Positions 7,558 to 15,591 of a stretch of 56,437 bases of DNA are shown piece after piece (positions within the stretch are counted from its first letter, which is position 1; each line of letters begins with the position of its first letter). Under the pieces are notes generated by a model. It made no database searches, had not been told where the DNA came from, and worked only from the letters and a program-made list of their open reading frames with translations. A program made the position numbers and the translations under genes. This stretch comes from CAYVKM01 sp964452045. Lineage in GTDB: Bacteria; Calditrichota; Calditrichia; RBG-13-44-9. The DNA lies in assembly GCA_964452045.1 (NCBI GenBank), contig CAYVKM010000015.1, positions 1 through 56,437 on the forward strand, given 5' to 3'.

Positions 7558-7982
7558 TCAGCCGTCTCCCTGGCCATACCAAAGCTCCCATCCTTAAGCC
7601 CGGAAGCGACGTCTTCGCTGGTTTTACCCCACATGGCAATTTCCACATCATGGATAGCTCCGGCACCGTTCATGGCCAGATGAGTTATCTTTTTCTCCTT
7701 CATCAGTTCGATGATCAAAGGACTTAAGCCACATTTTATGGTATGTGCCCCAATCATCCAAATAATTGTGTTTTTTTCTTTGATTGCTTTCAAGTAAAGT
7801 CGAATGAATTCCTTGAAGTCTTTTCCGACCAGAATTTCCGGCAGGGAGTCTAAAAAATGCTTTATTGTGGATTTTGAGGAAATAATTTTGGCGAAATCCT
7901 GAGGTGTTACTTTACTAAACCGATCATGTATTGAATATGTTTTTACCTTCTGAAAGTCTAATTTTTTAAAACGGGATTTCAT
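7558..7982 (-). CDS. Deoxyhypusine-synthase-like protein, N-terminal part
   Basis: The visible 140 or so residues begin MKSRFKKLDF at an ATG at 7982 and run into the gap. The part WMIGAHTIKCGLSPLIIELM, then HLAMNGAGAIHDVEIAMWG and a final TSEDVASGLKDGSFGMARET recall a conserved bacterial protein family that I associate with the deoxyhypusine-synthase-like NAD-binding fold. Bacteria lack eIF5A, and the bacterial relatives are mostly uncharacterised or homospermidine-synthase-like, so no substrate can be given. The C-terminal half, including any catalytic lysine, is in the gap. The family assignment rests on memory of the motif and is tentative. Confidence 0.45.
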
Positions 7983-8127
7983 CGGTACTCCTGTAAAATA
8001 TTCCGGGTCGTCTTAAAACTTTTAAAAATATACAATTGTTTTTATCATTTTATTATTATTTTTTGTAATATAAATTGAATCATGAATTGTTGCATCATTC
8101 TTCGAACCACAGCAGATATAATTGCAA

Positions 8128-10194
8128 ATGAATAGGGTGCTTGAAAAATTTCAGCACAGTATTAATTCATTTTCGTACCGTGCTTTCCTCAGATTCAGAT
8201 CTACCGAACATACTTTCATGATTATTGTTGCCATTTTCGTCGGCGTACTGGGTGGATTGGGCGGCGTTGGCATCAAATTTATGATCAAATTATTCAATAA
8301 AATATTCTGGGGGGATTGGAATGCTTCGCTGGAATATATCATTGGACTTCCCTTCTATGTTAAACTCCTGGCTCCTGCGGTTGGTGGTCTTTTCGTGGGA
8401 GCAATTGTCTATTTTGTGGCCAAAGAAGCCAAGGGACACGGTGTACCCGAAGTCATGGAGGCCATTGCCTTGCGGAATGGTATCATCCGGACACGGGTGG
8501 TAATTGCCAAACTGTTTGCCTCAGCTATTTGTATCGGATCCGGGGGTTCTACCGGTCGGGAAGGTCCGGTGATTCAAATTGGTTCATCGTTAGGTTCAAT
8601 GGTCGGCCAGTTTCTGAAAGTAAATCCGCAACGGATGAAAATATTTGTGGCTTGTGGAGCTGCCGCCGGTATTGCTGCTGCATTTAATGCCCCGGTTGCC
8701 GGTGCTCTGTTTAGTGTGGAAATTATCCTGGGAGATTTTGGTGTGGCTCAATTTACTCCCATCGTTATTGCTTCGGTAATGGCAACAGTTGTCTCGAGAC
8801 TCTTCCTGGGAGACTTTCCCGCATTTGAAGTGCCTAAGTATAATCTGGTGAGTCCGATAGAATTAATTCCTTATGCAATTTTAGGAATACTGGCTGGTCT
8901 GGTGGCAGTGCTTTTTATTAATACCCTTTACAAACTTGAAGATTATTTTGATGACTTAAAGATGAATCAGATTACTAAAACCGCCATAGGTGGGCTTCTG
9001 GTTGGGGTTATCGGTGTTTTTGTTCCACATATTTATGGGGTTGGCTATAACTCAATGAATCTGGCTTTGCTCGGTCAGTTGCCCTGGTTTGTTATGTTTG
9101 CCCTCATATTTGCCAAGCTTATTGCTACCAGTTTGAGTCTGGGATCAGGTGGTTCAGGTGGTATTTTTGCACCCTCACTTTTTTTGGGTACGATGACCGG
9201 TGGGTTTTTCGGGGCCCTGGTTCATCAAATTATTCCCCAATATTCGGCTACTTCCGGAGCTTATTCGCTGGTAGGCATGGGTGCGGTGGTGGCCGGGGCG
9301 ACGCATGCACCCATCACTGCGATCTTAATTATCTTTGAACTGACCAATGATTATGCCATTATTCTCCCGCTGATGATTTCTTCAATCATTGCTACGGTGC
9401 TGGCGACCAAACTTAAAAAAGAATCTATCTACACTTTAAAGTTAATTCGGCGTGGAATCGACCTCTTCCAGGGCCGGGAAATTAATATTTTACGATCACT
9501 AAATGTTTCGGAAGTGCTAAATAAGAATGCGGTTATCATCAGACCTGACCTACATTTCAATGAACTTCTGGAACTGGTAGTAAGCAGGCCCAATACCCAG
9601 TTTTTCATAATTGATCATCAAAATAGATTTGTTGGATCGATCTCTCTGCAGGATGTGCGGCGGGTACTTCTGGATCAGGATTATTTAACTGATTTGATTA
9701 TTGCCCTGGATTTGGTGAATACTGATATCCCACGACTCAAGTTAGCAGATGATCTGGATAGTGTTATGAAAATTTTTGGTTCATATGATCTTGAGGAATT
9801 GCCAGTGGTTGATTCCCGTGTGGAAACTAAAATAATTGGTGCGGTTAACCGAAAAGACGTCATTGATATTTATAATCGTGAACTAGTGAAAAGAAACCTG
9901 AGTAATGAGCTATCCGGATCTGTGCATCTTCTGGAAAGAATGGAGACCATTGATTTTATCGACGACTATGTTATGTCAGAAATTTTAGTTCCGCCATCAT
10001 TTACTAATAAAAGTATTAAAGATATCGACCTGAGGGCGGTTTATGGTGTTCAGGTTCTGATGCTGAAGCGGCAAAATGAAGAGGGTGAGATAAATCAAAT
10101 TATTCCTTCTCCCAATGAAGTTCTTCAGATAAATGATCGTCTGGTGGTTTTGGGTAAAAATAAAGATATCGAAAAATTAAAGCATCTCGGATAA
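8128..10194 (+). CDS. ClC-family chloride channel/antiporter with CBS pair and RCK_C domain
   Basis: The membrane part (residues about 25-430, ten or more hydrophobic segments) has the ClC signatures: GHGVPEVM, GSGGSTGREGP near 136-147 (containing the gating glutamate) and GSGGSGGIFAP near 337. The first motif has His where classic transporters have Ser (GSGIP), a variant seen in many bacterial ClCs. Residues about 455-570 form two CBS domains, known adenosine-ligand sensors, and residues about 610-690 look like a TrkA_C/RCK_C domain. The product probably moves chloride (or a similar anion) under cytosolic nucleotide or ligand control. ATG 8128 is preferred; a TTG at 8122 is in frame. The next gene starts 6 bases after the stop. 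Confidence 0.9.
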   Translation: MNRVLEKFQHSINSFSYRAFLRFRSTEHTFMIIVAIFVGVLGGLGGVGIKFMIKLFNKIFWGDWNASLEYIIGLPFYVKLLAPAVGGLFVGAIVYFVAKEAKGHGVPEVMEAIALRNGIIRTRVVIAKLFASAICIGSGGSTGREGPVIQIGSSLGSMVGQFLKVNPQRMKIFVACGAAAGIAAAFNAPVAGALFSVEIILGDFGVAQFTPIVIASVMATVVSRLFLGDFPAFEVPKYNLVSPIELIPYAILGILAGLVAVLFINTLYKLEDYFDDLKMNQITKTAIGGLLVGVIGVFVPHIYGVGYNSMNLALLGQLPWFVMFALIFAKLIATSLSLGSGGSGGIFAPSLFLGTMTGGFFGALVHQIIPQYSATSGAYSLVGMGAVVAGATHAPITAILIIFELTNDYAIILPLMISSIIATVLATKLKKESIYTLKLIRRGIDLFQGREINILRSLNVSEVLNKNAVIIRPDLHFNELLELVVSRPNTQFFIIDHQNRFVGSISLQDVRRVLLDQDYLTDLIIALDLVNTDIPRLKLADDLDSVMKIFGSYDLEELPVVDSRVETKIIGAVNRKDVIDIYNRELVKRNLSNELSGSVHLLERMETIDFIDDYVMSEILVPPSFTNKSIKDIDLRAVYGVQVLMLKRQNEEGEINQIIPSPNEVLQINDRLVVLGKNKDIEKLKHLG

Positions 10195-10200
10195 ACATCT

Positions 10201-10971
10201 GTGCAGAATTTTACCTATCGTGATGAGAACAAGCAAAAGAACATTATTGAAATTATCCATCTTGATGATGCAATTCTTATCGTAAATAAGCCTGCAGGTT
10301 TGTTGGTTATCCCGGATCACTGGAATCCTGATGCACTGAATCTGATTGATCTTTTGCAAAAACAGTTGAAAAAAAATGAGGCATCCAATACTGAATTATT
10401 TGTAGTTCACCGGATTGATAAAGAAACCAGTGGGCTGGTAATGTTTGCCAGGACGTCTGAATTCCACCGGTTTTTAAATGATGAATTCGAGAACAATAGA
10501 ATTAAAAAAAGCTATTTAGCAATAGTTGGCGGTGTTCCTATAGAAAATAAAGGTAAAATTGAAGCTCCAATCCTTTATTCGGGGAAAGGTAGGGTCTCAA
10601 TTCATCCGGATGGGAAACCTTCTGCCACTGAATTTGTTGTTCTGGAAAGATATAAACACTTTTCGTTGCTGCAAGTGCATCCCTTAACAGGACGCACACA
10701 TCAGATTCGGGTGCATCTCAAGTCTATCGGTTATCAATTGGCAATAGATCCGATGTACAGTAACCGATCCGAGTTAAACATCTTTGATATCAAATGGGGT
10801 GGCAGGAGAAGAAAAGAGGAATATGAAACCAGTTTAATGTCCCGCCTGAGTCTTCACGCTTGGCGTTTGGAGTTTTATCATCCCGAACTGGAAAAATTGG
10901 TTCAATTCGAAATTGAGCCTCCTAAAGATTTTCGGGCTTTGCTGAAGGCGCTGAAAAAATGGGATCGTTAA
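10201..10971 (+). CDS. RluA-family pseudouridine synthase
   Basis: The 256-residue protein carries the RluA signature HRIDKETSGLV, with the catalytic aspartate at residue 73, the NKPAG motif at 29-33 and TGRTHQIRVHL further on. It converts uridine to pseudouridine in rRNA or tRNA; the target cannot be told from sequence. There is no S4 domain, so it is an RluA/RluC-like catalytic core only. The start is a GTG six bases after the ClC gene stop, without a clear ribosome site, suggesting translational coupling. Its last four bases overlap the end of the convergent peptidase gene. Confidence 0.9.
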   Translation: MQNFTYRDENKQKNIIEIIHLDDAILIVNKPAGLLVIPDHWNPDALNLIDLLQKQLKKNEASNTELFVVHRIDKETSGLVMFARTSEFHRFLNDEFENNRIKKSYLAIVGGVPIENKGKIEAPILYSGKGRVSIHPDGKPSATEFVVLERYKHFSLLQVHPLTGRTHQIRVHLKSIGYQLAIDPMYSNRSELNIFDIKWGGRRRKEEYETSLMSRLSLHAWRLEFYHPELEKLVQFEIEPPKDFRALLKALKKWDR

Positions 10972-11879
10972 TCAGAATTGCATTTTATGCTTGATACAAA
11001 TCCTGCCTTGTCATCAAAATAAGCATAGGCCATGTATTCAGTATTATGGTAGTAAGCATAGGAACCATCTTTTTTTATGCCGACGATACCTCCCAATCCA
11101 TCAACCCTCTTTTTCATCAACTCTATACCAAATTTTGCCGCCTTCTCAGCTGTCATTCTGGAAAATGCATCACAGACCGTTTTGGACAACAGTACCTTAA
11201 GAATTGGCTCACCGAAACCAGTTGCAGAAACCGCACCTAGTTGGTTATCAGCATAAGCGCCAGCACCAATCACCGGAGAGTCACCCACTCGTCCCGGTAA
11301 TTTTCTTGGAGTCCCACCCGTAGATGTTGCTGCAGCAAGATTTCCATTGGTATCTAAAGCCGCTGCTCCAACAGTCCCTTTGGGAAAAGGTTCGAATGGT
11401 TTCCGAGTGGTGAATTTGGGATCGGATTTCATTCTCTGATAAAATAATAACTCCCTTCTGGTGAGAAGTTCTTCGGTTTTAACCGGTTTGACTCCCATTT
11501 TAATCAGGAATTGCTGCGCTCCGGGTCCTACTAAAAAACAGTGTTCACTATTTTCCATAACCAGTTTTGCTGAACTTACCGGATAGAGAATATTTTGAAT
11601 AGCCGCCACAGCTCCATAATTTAGAGTGCTGCCATCACAGATAATCGCGTCAAGCTCAACTTCACCTATGGCGTTCAGGAAAGAGCCCCGACCTGCATCG
11701 AAGGTTTGGTCTTCCTCCAGAATATTTACAGCTTTCTCCACTGCATCCAGAGCGGGTAAACCGTTCTGTAATTCCGGATATACTTGCCTAATGGCATTTA
11801 GGCAGCCTTCGATGTGGGCTTTGTGTATTCTTTCAGGAATATTCCAGGCGCCGCCGTGTACAATGAGTTTTGGTTTCAT
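10968..11879 (-). CDS. Isoaspartyl peptidase / plant-type L-asparaginase (Ntn hydrolase)
   Basis: The 303-residue precursor fits the N-terminal-nucleophile asparaginase-2 family: LIVHGGAW near the start, DAGRGS at 61-66, and the autocleavage site before T169 in GTVGAAALD, followed by TSTGGTPRKLPGRVGDSPVIG. Cleavage before T169 would give alpha and beta subunits with that threonine as nucleophile. Activity is on beta-aspartyl dipeptides and/or asparagine. A protein-isoaspartate methyltransferase (pcm) at 47.5 kb serves the same damaged residue. There is no signal peptide, so it is cytosolic. Confidence 0.92.
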   Translation of the reverse strand: MKPKLIVHGGAWNIPERIHKAHIEGCLNAIRQVYPELQNGLPALDAVEKAVNILEEDQTFDAGRGSFLNAIGEVELDAIICDGSTLNYGAVAAIQNILYPVSSAKLVMENSEHCFLVGPGAQQFLIKMGVKPVKTEELLTRRELLFYQRMKSDPKFTTRKPFEPFPKGTVGAAALDTNGNLAAATSTGGTPRKLPGRVGDSPVIGAGAYADNQLGAVSATGFGEPILKVLLSKTVCDAFSRMTAEKAAKFGIELMKKRVDGLGGIVGIKKDGSYAYYHNTEYMAYAYFDDKAGFVSSIKCNSD

Positions 11880-12026
11880 GTTATGAGTTATATTCCATTA
11901 ACTTTTTAATTTAGTCGAAATTATTTGCGGTATTAATTCAAAATAATTGTTAAATTTAACCACAAAATCGGGTAGAATCCTAAAATAAAATTAGTGATTA
12001 TTTTTACTAAACTGTATTGTCTCAGT

Positions 12027-12401
12027 ATGGATTTGGAACATATGCAATATTTTAAAAAATGTCAGAAATGCAGTAAAATCTGGAAAACCCGGGAGGAGTT
12101 CCTGGAAATGGAAGATCTTACGCCTCTTGGTTTTCAGGCGCATTTTCTGGATGGGAGTAAAAGTATTTTATTGTTTCATCATAATAATTCAGGTTGTAAT
12201 ACCACAGTTGCAATTCCGTTGTATGACGTTCTTGATTTAATCCCGAATTATTTTTCCAAAGAAAGTGCAATTTTATCGGCGAGCTGCAGAGGATTATGTC
12301 TCACCGACAGTAAACTTGAACCGTGTGATAATGCAGCCTGTCGGAATTCCCTGGTGAGACAATACATCAGATCATTGTATGAGAAAAAACAGACAGAGTA
12401 G
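12027..12401 (+). CDS. Small cysteine-rich conserved protein of unknown function
   Basis: From ATG 12027 the product is 124 residues (an in-frame GTG at 11994 would add 11). It opens with CQKCSKIWKTREEFL, and the middle has LGFQAHF and LLFHHNNSGCNTTVAI. Near the end come CRGLC, CDNAAC and VRQYIRSLY. This order (CxxC, W-x-x-R-x-x-F-L, GYQ-like, FxH...CxTT, CxxxC, C-terminal VR) matches an uncharacterised family I recall from anaerobic Proteobacteria. The seven or so cysteines could bind zinc or a metal cluster. There is no transmembrane segment or signal peptide. No clear ribosome site is present. Confidence 0.6.
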   Translation: MDLEHMQYFKKCQKCSKIWKTREEFLEMEDLTPLGFQAHFLDGSKSILLFHHNNSGCNTTVAIPLYDVLDLIPNYFSKESAILSASCRGLCLTDSKLEPCDNAACRNSLVRQYIRSLYEKKQTE

Positions 12402-12639
12402 AAATAGTTTTGTTGTTTCTGGATTCGAATTTGATTGTATGTTTTCAGCTATGAATGCTCTCCCTAGAAACATTTGAACTAAACATTTTATTTCGGATAT
12501 AGATTAGAATATGCAATTCAGTTTTTTGGAACAATTCAGTTATTCAATTATAAAAATAGTGAAACTTAGGTATGAAAAATAATTTTGGAATAGAGCATTT
12601 AGAATTTTACACAAATTTGAATACTCAGAGGGAAGGTGA

Positions 12640-13035
12640 ATGAAGGAAAATATTTATTTCAAAAAAGCAGTGAGCACAGCGGATTTAATGGTCAAGGAAC
12701 AAGAGAGGGTAAAGGAAATTCTAACCGAGGCCCTGGAGAAAGCTAAGCAAAAAAAGAAACAAATTCGGGAAATGTTTTCTGATATTGAAGATTTGAGTGC
12801 TTTAATTAAATCTTATCTTAGGGGAGAATATACCAAAATTCCTTGGCGATTTATTATTTTAGCCTTGGCTGCAATTATCTATTTTGTAAATCCGATGGAT
12901 CTTATTCCCGATATTATTCCGGCAATGGGTTTCATGGATGATGCAACTGTTGTTGCTCTGGTTATGAATGCGATGAAGGATGAGATTTCTAATTTTAGAA
13001 AATACCAAATGATGAGAAATCCAGTTGGAAGTTAA
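12640..13035 (+). CDS. YkvA-type DUF1232 membrane protein
   Basis: This 131-residue protein has a charged, coiled-coil-prone N-terminus (residues 1-60) and one hydrophobic DUF1232 segment: YTKIPWRFIILALAAIIYF, then NPMDLIPDIIPAMGFMDDA, the signature of the YkvA family. The function of DUF1232 proteins is unknown; they are small membrane-associated proteins. GAGGGAAGG upstream of ATG 12640 is a good ribosome site. It is flanked by a 238-base gap to the left and a convergent glycosyltransferase gene to the right. Confidence 0.85.
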   Translation: MKENIYFKKAVSTADLMVKEQERVKEILTEALEKAKQKKKQIREMFSDIEDLSALIKSYLRGEYTKIPWRFIILALAAIIYFVNPMDLIPDIIPAMGFMDDATVVALVMNAMKDEISNFRKYQMMRNPVGS

Positions 13036-13071
13036 GACATCAAGTCAATACTGGCAGACAAAAAAATTTTA

Positions 13072-14319
13072 TCATGACTTAAAAATTTTTGTTTCCAGTA
13101 TTCTTTCATTCCATCTCTCAAGCAAATAATATTTTTCCGCTTCAAAAATTCGATTGATATTTTCCAGGTATTCTTCAGACTCCCGGGTTTCCATCCCCTG
13201 GGTATGGTTTACAAATGAGAGCACTCGTGAATGGTAAAAAGGAATTAAAGCCTCCAAAAGCAAATCCCGGTCAATTTCATTATTTTTATACGCGACGGCG
13301 AAGTTAAATAATATCCGTGCCCAAAGGTTGCTGGGATAATAAAATTGATTAATATCTTTGTTTTCTCTGAATTTCTGAATTTCCGAATAGTCGGGCATAC
13401 TGATTATCTGCTCCCAGATTTTGGCATATTTCTTAAATCCTCTTTTGATACTTTCGCAGAGTTTATCAGTATCCACATTAACTGCAGGTGGTTTTTCAAC
13501 AACGCCAAGTCCGAATCCGTAAATACTGCTTGGGCGACTCTCACTGATGTATTTCCAGAGATATTCAAAATCGATCATCAGGTCAAACATAGTTGAGACT
13601 ACCTGCTTAAACATCATGGTTAGATCCGCAGCCGGATCTTTTGCACGATGAATTTTGGGTGTTCCCAGGAATGCCTGGCAGACATTAAAATGTCGGGCAA
13701 TTGCGATAGTGGTCATCCAGATATCAATTCCAAAATTTGCAATTTTGTCACTCCACAATTTTTCGGATAGAAATGCCCGGGCCAATTTTCCGGAGAACCC
13801 AAAATCGCCTCCGATCGGTTGTCTTACACGTATTCCAAAAAGAGTCCGTAATAGGGGATAAGCAATATGATTGGTAATCGTTCCATCATACTTATGACGT
13901 GCGTAGATTGGTGTTACATAATCAAATCTTCCCATAAGGGGCTCACCCAAATAACGAATCCAGTTAGGTGTGATACTCTTTAGGTCGGCATCGACAACAA
14001 TTATTGCTTCGGCCCTCAATTCTACTGCTGCTTTAAACAGATTGAGAAAATTATTTCCTTTACCCTTCACACCCGGAGGTGTTGAAATGTATACTTTGGG
14101 GACTTTTGTTGGGGTGCTTAAAAAAACATCTTTTGTTCCGTCCGGGGAATGATTATCGACATTTATTATAACAGGTTTTTTGTGGGGAAAATACTTTAAC
14201 AAACCCCTGCTGGCAACATCGGTTGGAAATGCAATGCAGTCCGCCTCATTGTATGATGGGATACCGACGATGATTTCTGCTGATTGGATTTCTTGGGGGT
14301 TTTCTACAATAACATCCAT
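13072..14319 (-). CDS. GT-A glycosyltransferase resembling mannosylglycerate/glucosylglycerate synthases
   Basis: The 415-residue protein starts with a GT-A nucleotide-sugar fold: VGIPSYNEAD (18-27), VDNHSPDGT (54-62), a GKGN loop near 86 and the metal-binding DAD at 110-112 followed by LKSITPNWI. Further on come RQPIGGDFGFSG (166-177) and NFGIDIWMTT (195-204). This layout, including D-x-W-like and QP-x-GG motifs and a C-terminal helical part with HSRVLSF, recalls GT78/GT81 enzymes such as Rhodothermus mannosylglycerate synthase and glucosyl-3-phosphoglycerate synthase. Those enzymes make compatible solutes. No phosphatase gene is next to it, so the product is inferred only. It stands alone on the minus strand. 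Confidence 0.6.
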   Translation of the reverse strand: MDVIVENPQEIQSAEIIVGIPSYNEADCIAFPTDVASRGLLKYFPHKKPVIINVDNHSPDGTKDVFLSTPTKVPKVYISTPPGVKGKGNNFLNLFKAAVELRAEAIIVVDADLKSITPNWIRYLGEPLMGRFDYVTPIYARHKYDGTITNHIAYPLLRTLFGIRVRQPIGGDFGFSGKLARAFLSEKLWSDKIANFGIDIWMTTIAIARHFNVCQAFLGTPKIHRAKDPAADLTMMFKQVVSTMFDLMIDFEYLWKYISESRPSSIYGFGLGVVEKPPAVNVDTDKLCESIKRGFKKYAKIWEQIISMPDYSEIQKFRENKDINQFYYPSNLWARILFNFAVAYKNNEIDRDLLLEALIPFYHSRVLSFVNHTQGMETRESEEYLENINRIFEAEKYYLLERWNERILETKIFKS

Positions 14320-14478
14320 ATTTTTTCCTTCTGCTTATATGAATGATCTATTAAGGGTTTGACGTAAAACGTTATCAAAACAAAAGACCAAAAATATGTA
14401 ATGTTGATTACTTTTCAAAATAAAAATCGGAAAAAACCAATAATTAAGTAAATTTTATTTTTAAAATAAGTGAGTGAA

Positions 14479-15414
14479 CTATTTTATTTGTGATGGAAGT
14501 GGAAGTTTTATACCTTCTATTTTTGTTAATTCTGTCGTAATACTTCCCACAAATACAGCACTTTTCATTTGAACCGGAATTTTATATTCGTCATCGCTCA
14601 GCCACACCCACAATTCGCCCTTTTGTTTAAATATTGCCTCCCCCCTTAATTGAGGCTGCACCATTATACATTTGAATTTTCCAGCCTTCACTTTGACAGT
14701 CTCTCTCTTCTGTACGATGACCCTCAAATCGTATACTTTTTTGTTATCATGATTTGTTAAATAAATTGGCACTCCAACCCGTAATTTTTGTGTGCGGACA
14801 TAGTAAAATGCGGCTAGTATATCCAAAACATAAGGAGGGATGTCCACCGTAAAATTTTCCTGCTTTCGAATGGTTAATGAGTCATCATCATTATATCTGA
14901 TCATATCAATTAAAGCTTTACCGTTATATTGATCATAATCCACTAGAAGGTCAAATTTATAGGATCCTTCCCGTAATTTCTTGTTGAATTTCCATGAAAA
15001 TAAACCTTGGGTGTCTATATAACTTTCCACTCTGTCTCTGACCTTGAAGAAAAAGTCAAAAGTTCCAGTAGAGTTTGCAGTTGAGATGATTTCATAAGCT
15101 TCTCGGTCCCTGATTGGTACTTTTCCTTTTACTTCCATTGAGGCTTCACCGGCCTTTATAAAGCCATAACGCACATTAAAACTTAATTTTTCACCCACAT
15201 GAAAAGCGTTATTATTTATAACACGATCCAGTTGGTGGGGAAGGGAATCAGTTGCTATTGTTAGTGAATCTTTGTTTGATACTGTGGTGGTATCCTGGTT
15301 CAAATTTACCTGCATACTATCGGGGATCTCTGAAACCGAAGATTTGACCATCAGAAAAACAGAAAATGAAAGTATTAATAATATCCAGAGATAAGTTTTT
15401 AATTTAATCATCAT
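14479..15414 (-). CDS. Secreted DUF3108-domain protein
   Basis: The 311-residue protein has an N-terminal hydrophobic signal or anchor (residues 5-22), a Ser/Thr/Asp-rich linker to about residue 65, and then a DUF3108 domain: GEKLSFNVRYGFIKAGEASM, a VRDRVESYID strand, and FYYVRTQKLRVG with KVKAGKFKC later. DUF3108 proteins are periplasmic beta-rich proteins of unknown role, often near envelope genes. The two consecutive start methionines leave a one-residue ambiguity. It is separated from the glycosyltransferase by 159 bases and from dnaA by 177 bases, with nothing recognisable in either space. Confidence 0.8.
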   Translation of the reverse strand: MMIKLKTYLWILLILSFSVFLMVKSSVSEIPDSMQVNLNQDTTTVSNKDSLTIATDSLPHQLDRVINNNAFHVGEKLSFNVRYGFIKAGEASMEVKGKVPIRDREAYEIISTANSTGTFDFFFKVRDRVESYIDTQGLFSWKFNKKLREGSYKFDLLVDYDQYNGKALIDMIRYNDDDSLTIRKQENFTVDIPPYVLDILAAFYYVRTQKLRVGVPIYLTNHDNKKVYDLRVIVQKRETVKVKAGKFKCIMVQPQLRGEAIFKQKGELWVWLSDDEYKIPVQMKSAVFVGSITTELTKIEGIKLPLPSQIK

Positions 15415-15591
15415 ATCTAAATTAGCTAAGTTAAGTTCAAATAATAATCAGATTTCATCACTTACACAAGAAATAAAAAGGGAAGGTTCCGTGCTAAATA
15501 AATTATTCAGAATAGATAGAATTGGTATAATTCTTTTTAATGATGACTAGATTGTAGGAAGTGATCAGAAGTAAATATGGATAAAAAATTT

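Noticed and set aside
7458..7727. Continuation of the 7314 plus-strand frame across the gap
   Set aside because: The frame crosses 100 unknown bases, and the sequence beyond is the coding strand of a minus-strand gene.
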